64,000 nt of DNA from Spinactinospora alkalitolerans. GTDB taxonomy: Bacteria; Actinomycetota; Actinomycetes; Streptosporangiales; Streptosporangiaceae. Within the stretch, counting starts at the first letter, position 1; every line of letters starts with the position of its first letter. Of the stretch, positions 61,136 to 64,000 are shown piece by piece. The translations under genes were made by a program, and so were the position numbers. The notes under the pieces were generated by a model. The model made no database searches, had not been told where the DNA came from, and saw nothing but the letters and a program-made list of their open reading frames with translations. The stretch is from positions 4,898,001-4,962,000 of the forward strand of contig NZ_JACCCC010000001.1 in assembly GCF_013408795.1 (NCBI RefSeq). Reading direction: 5' to 3'.

Positions 61136-62506
61136 TCAGTGCCGGACGTGGTCGGCCGGGCCGCCGGGGACGAGGACGTGTTCGGACACCTCGGCGCGCA
61201 CGTTGCGCAGCCGGGTCTGGACGGCGCGGCGCAGCTTGCCGAAGCACTCCAGGATCGTTCCGTCGTCACCGACCAGGCCGCCCTTGGTGACGACGGGGGT
61301 GCCGTCCAGCGGGCCGCCGCTCAGGGTTCCGTACACCGCGAGCGGCACGACCTCGCCGCCGACCTCGAAGGCGTGCACGTCGAGCTCGTCCAGGACGGCC
61401 GAGGTGACCTCGCCGCCGCTGGTGTAGAGGCCGCTGGGCACCCCGGTGGATCCGGCGTCGCGGGCCACCTCGTGTACGACCTCCGAGACCAGCCCGGCCA
61501 GCAGGCGGGGCAGGGACCGGCGGGCCGCGGCGGGCAGCTCGACGACGTCGCCGGCCGAGGTCGCGGTGCGCAGGATCACCACTTCGGGGAAGACCGCGGT
61601 GGTGAGGTGGTCGACGAGCTCGCGGGCCAGGTCGGCGCGGTGGCCGGCGTCGTCGGCGGTGAACCGGGCGGCGTCGATGTCGACGAACCGGGCCGGGCCG
61701 GTGCGGGCGACGGCGTCGAGCTGGCGGCGGGTGAGCTCGGTGGCGCTGCCGACGACGGCCAGCAGCGGGCCGACCGAACCGCCCCGGCCGCGCAGCCGCA
61801 GCGCCTCGGCGAGCAGCGCCCCGGTCGGCCCCGGGTCCACGGCCACCCACACCGTGCCGTCGATGCGGTGCGCCTCGGCGGCCGCCTCGGCGATGTCGGC
61901 CAGGTGCTGCTCGGTGAGCGCGTCGCACAGCACGATCGGCTCGTCCCCGGCCATGAGGTCGGCGGTGAGCAGGGTCTGGGTGACCTGCCGGATCGGCACG
62001 TGCCGCACCGGCAGGCGGGTCTGCTCGGCCACGATGTCGGCGATCACGCTGGTGCGCATGGGGGTGAGCGGGTCGAACGCGAGCTCGGTGCGCTCCAGCG
62101 GCACGCCGTCGAGCAACTGGATGCCGTCGACGGTGACCCGCCCCGATGCCGGGAAGGCCGGGGCGAACAGCGCCCGCACCCGCGTCGCGGCCGGGGTCCG
62201 CTCCCGGACCGCCAGCAGGGCCGCCTCCAGCTCCGCGCCGATGTTGCCGCGCAGGGTGGTGTCGGTCCGCTTGACCACGAGGCTCACCGGCCAGACCGCC
62301 TCGACCACGTCGGTGACGAGGTCGGCGGCCTGTTCGGCGGGCAGGTGGCGGCTGTCCAGGTTGGCGATGACGACGTCGTAGTCCTCCGCCGCCCGGGTGA
62401 CGTGCTCGGGCGCGACGGTGGCCACCCGCTGCCCGGCGCGGGCGAACCGGGCGCCGGTGGCGTTGGCGCCGGTGAGGTCGTCGGCGATGACGAGAATCTG
62501 GGCCAT
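61136..62506 (-). CDS. Four-carbon acid sugar kinase (DUF1537, DtnK/OtnK-like)
   Basis: The 456-residue protein starts MAQILVIADDLTGANATGARFARAG, the family's N-terminal signature (DDLTGA). It carries VVKRTDTTLRGNIGAELEA, FAPAFPASGRVTVDGIQLLDGVPLERTELAFDP in the substrate domain, and a C-terminal nucleotide-binding domain with LYTSGGEVTSAVLDEL. DtnK/OtnK enzymes phosphorylate D-threonate or D-erythronate at C4. Nine bases separate it from the permease gene. Its neighbours supply uptake and the next oxidation step. Confidence 0.9.
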   Translation of the reverse strand: MAQILVIADDLTGANATGARFARAGQRVATVAPEHVTRAAEDYDVVIANLDSRHLPAEQAADLVTDVVEAVWPVSLVVKRTDTTLRGNIGAELEAALLAVRERTPAATRVRALFAPAFPASGRVTVDGIQLLDGVPLERTELAFDPLTPMRTSVIADIVAEQTRLPVRHVPIRQVTQTLLTADLMAGDEPIVLCDALTEQHLADIAEAAAEAHRIDGTVWVAVDPGPTGALLAEALRLRGRGGSVGPLLAVVGSATELTRRQLDAVARTGPARFVDIDAARFTADDAGHRADLARELVDHLTTAVFPEVVILRTATSAGDVVELPAAARRSLPRLLAGLVSEVVHEVARDAGSTGVPSGLYTSGGEVTSAVLDELDVHAFEVGGEVVPLAVYGTLSGGPLDGTPVVTKGGLVGDDGTILECFGKLRRAVQTRLRNVRAEVSEHVLVPGGPADHVRH

Positions 62507-62515
62507 GGTCGTCCC

Positions 62516-63907
62516 CTACCTCAGAATGAGCGCTGCGATGCCGAGGAGGGGCAGCGTGGCCAGCCACAGCACGGTGGTCATGCCGCTCCACATCTTCAGC
62601 GCCGACACGCCGGACAGGCCGGTGAAGCGCGTGACGACCCAGAAGTAGGAGTCGTTGAAGTAGGAGAAGACGATCGAGCCGGCGCAGGCCGAGAGCACGG
62701 CGAGCGTCGGGTCGACGCCGGCGGACTCGACGAGGGGCGCGCTCAGCGTGGCCGCGGTGATGATCGCGACGGTGCCCGACCCCTGCGCCACGCGCACGAA
62801 GCTGGCGATCACGAACGGGATGAGGAACATCGGCACCGGCCAGCCCGACACGGCGTCGGCCAGCGCGTCGCCCACGCCCGACTGGCGCAGGACCTCGCCG
62901 AACGCGCCGCCGGCGCCGGTGATGAAGACGATCATGCCCGCCGATGCGGCGGCCGCGGTGAGCCAGCCGACCACGGTCTTGCGGTCGGTACCGCGCGGCG
63001 GCAGCAGGTAGACGGCGATGACCAGGCCGATCAGCAGCGCGACGGCGGGGTTGCCGATGACGGCGAAGGTGTCGCCGACCACCGGGGGCACGGACATGGC
63101 GCCGGTGACGGTGTTGCCGACGATCAGCAGCAGCGGCAGCAGCAGCGGGACGCAGGCCCGCAGGGCGCTGACGGGCGGGTCGGCGGGCTCCTCGGCGATG
63201 TCGCGGCCGTCACCGGTGAGGACTCCCGTGGAGCCGGATCCGCCGCGCCCGTCCTCGGCGGCGAGCGCCGCGACGAGGTCGGGGTCGAGCTGGGACTCAA
63301 GCTTCGGGCCGACGATGCGCGCGTAGGCGACGACGACCGGGATCAGCAGGACCGCGAACAGCGTGCCGGCCACGATCACCGCGCCGAGGTCGGCGTTGAG
63401 CAGGCCGGCCGCCGCCAGCGGCCCGGGCGTGGGCGGCACCATGTGGTGGGTGACGGACAGGCCGCCGGCGAGCGCGAGGCAGACCACCACGAGCGGCTTG
63501 CCGTACCTGCGGGCCAGGGAGCGGGCCAGCGGGTGCAGGATGACGAAGCCGGAGTCGCAGAACACCGGGATCGAGACGACGGCGCCGGTGGCGGTCATGG
63601 CGACGTCCTCGCGCCCCTTGCCCGCGAGCCGGACGAACATCTTGGCCAGGGCGTCGGCGCCGCCGCTCTCCTCCAGGACCTTGCCGATCATCACGCCGAG
63701 CGCGATGACGATCCCGATGCCGGCGAGGGTGTTGCCGAAACCGGTGGTGATGTGCTCGATCAGCTCGGTGGCGGGGACGCCGGCGACCACGCCGGTCACC
63801 AGCGCGCCGGCCAGCAGCCCGACGAACGCGTCGAGCCTCGACCACAGGATGAGCGCGACGACCGCGGCGACGCCGAGGACCAGCGCCGCGAGCAGCTGCA
63901 ATTCCAT
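62516..63907 (-). CDS. GntP-family gluconate/sugar-acid:H+ symporter
   Basis: The 463-residue protein has about 12 helices. It shows the GntP features FGNTLAGIGIVIALGVMIGKVLEESGGADALA, ALAGGLSVTHHMVPPTPGPLAAAGLLNADLG, VRVAQGSGTVAIITAATL and a C-terminal YFNDSYFWVVTRFTGLS. A ~35-residue cytoplasmic loop (around residues 215-250) is acidic and glycine-rich. It imports a sugar acid, here most likely a C4 aldonate given the kinase and dehydrogenase downstream. Confidence 0.93.
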   Translation of the reverse strand: MELQLLAALVLGVAAVVALILWSRLDAFVGLLAGALVTGVVAGVPATELIEHITTGFGNTLAGIGIVIALGVMIGKVLEESGGADALAKMFVRLAGKGREDVAMTATGAVVSIPVFCDSGFVILHPLARSLARRYGKPLVVVCLALAGGLSVTHHMVPPTPGPLAAAGLLNADLGAVIVAGTLFAVLLIPVVVAYARIVGPKLESQLDPDLVAALAAEDGRGGSGSTGVLTGDGRDIAEEPADPPVSALRACVPLLLPLLLIVGNTVTGAMSVPPVVGDTFAVIGNPAVALLIGLVIAVYLLPPRGTDRKTVVGWLTAAAASAGMIVFITGAGGAFGEVLRQSGVGDALADAVSGWPVPMFLIPFVIASFVRVAQGSGTVAIITAATLSAPLVESAGVDPTLAVLSACAGSIVFSYFNDSYFWVVTRFTGLSGVSALKMWSGMTTVLWLATLPLLGIAALILR

Positions 63908-63925
63908 AGTCGTGATTCTTCTTTC

Positions 63926-64000
63926 CTACGATTCCTCCGGCGCCGCGGCCGGAGGGCCGGAGCCGAGCGACACGATGACGGGGGTGCATCGCGGGTCCTC
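63926..64000 (-). CDS. C-terminal end of an upstream gene cut by the window edge
   Basis: On the reverse strand an open frame enters the window and ends at a TAG (63928-63926) after EDPRCTPVIVSLGSGPPAAAP-EES. It ends 18 bases before the permease ATG, so it is probably the first gene of the operon, perhaps a regulator. Too little is visible to name it, and it could be chance. Confidence 0.3.
   Translation of the reverse strand, partial: EDPRCTPVIVSLGSGPPAAAPEES

Overview
The window is very GC-rich chromosomal DNA (roughly 70-75% G+C, strong G/C at third codon positions) from a high-GC actinomycete. The gene families (DUF6221, DUF6230/DUF6114, DUF1707, DUF4873, actinobacterial HrpA, leaderless TANNNT promoters) fit an actinomycete of the Nocardiopsaceae/Streptosporangiales/Streptomycetales type. 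The genus cannot be fixed from the sequence alone.

Layout. 0-4 kb: an RpiR-type regulator cut by the window edge, a BadF/GlcNAc-kinase-like sugar kinase, a DUF418 membrane protein and a tiny membrane protein. 4.1-6.5 kb: two near-identical tRNA-Lys(CTT) genes, each with its own terminator, bracket the decayed remains of a flotillin / 'DNA repair ATPase' locus. 6.8-16.6 kb: a catabolic operon with a Gfo/Idh/MocA oxidoreductase, a complete Opp/Dpp-type ABC importer (two permeases, two ATPases, lipoprotein), a DUF6807 protein and a cupin, with LacI-like operators and palindromic promoter elements. 16.9-28.4 kb: mostly housekeeping and orphan genes (HATPase, DUF6221, GCS2-type ligase, HrpA helicase, two convergent SanA/YdcF paralogs, Na+/H+ antiporter, quinone-reductase-like MDR).

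28.7-37.3 kb and 43.0-45.8 kb hold two UvrD-like helicases, each with an N-terminal RelE/ParE-like domain, near uncharacterised proteins and an AbiEi-DUF559 protein. One of those uncharacterised families has a second copy at 54.7 kb. 37.5-42.4 kb carries catalase, an OsmC-like protein and small envelope proteins. 46.0-54.4 kb is a lipid/sterol-type redox cluster (DUF6114, DUF6230, GMC oxidoreductase, alpha/beta hydrolase, MerR regulator, SDR, AurF-like diiron oxygenase, DUF4873); a shared operator-promoter precedes both the DUF6230 operon and the SDR operon.

55.8-59.8 kb: adenosine deaminase, then a Ro60/Rsr (TROVE) gene. Upstream of rsr on the same strand lies a tandem array of four Y-RNA-like genes, arranged as two promoter-B-A transcription units. 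The A-type RNAs contain a circularly permuted tRNA mimic (T-arm, tetraloop- or pentaloop-capped acceptor stem, D-arm). The B-type RNAs keep the Ro-binding outer stem but hold only two hairpins. This is the most notable system in the window. 60.0-63.9 kb is a GntP permease / four-carbon acid sugar kinase / PdxA-family operon of the kind used for D-threonate or D-erythronate catabolism.

Dispersed repeats (a ~167 bp element that starts at TAG stop codons, and a ~90 bp element) and several gene remnants (flotillin, ATPase, LuxR, multicopper oxidase) show ongoing gene decay. There are no rRNA genes, CRISPR arrays, transposases or prophage genes.
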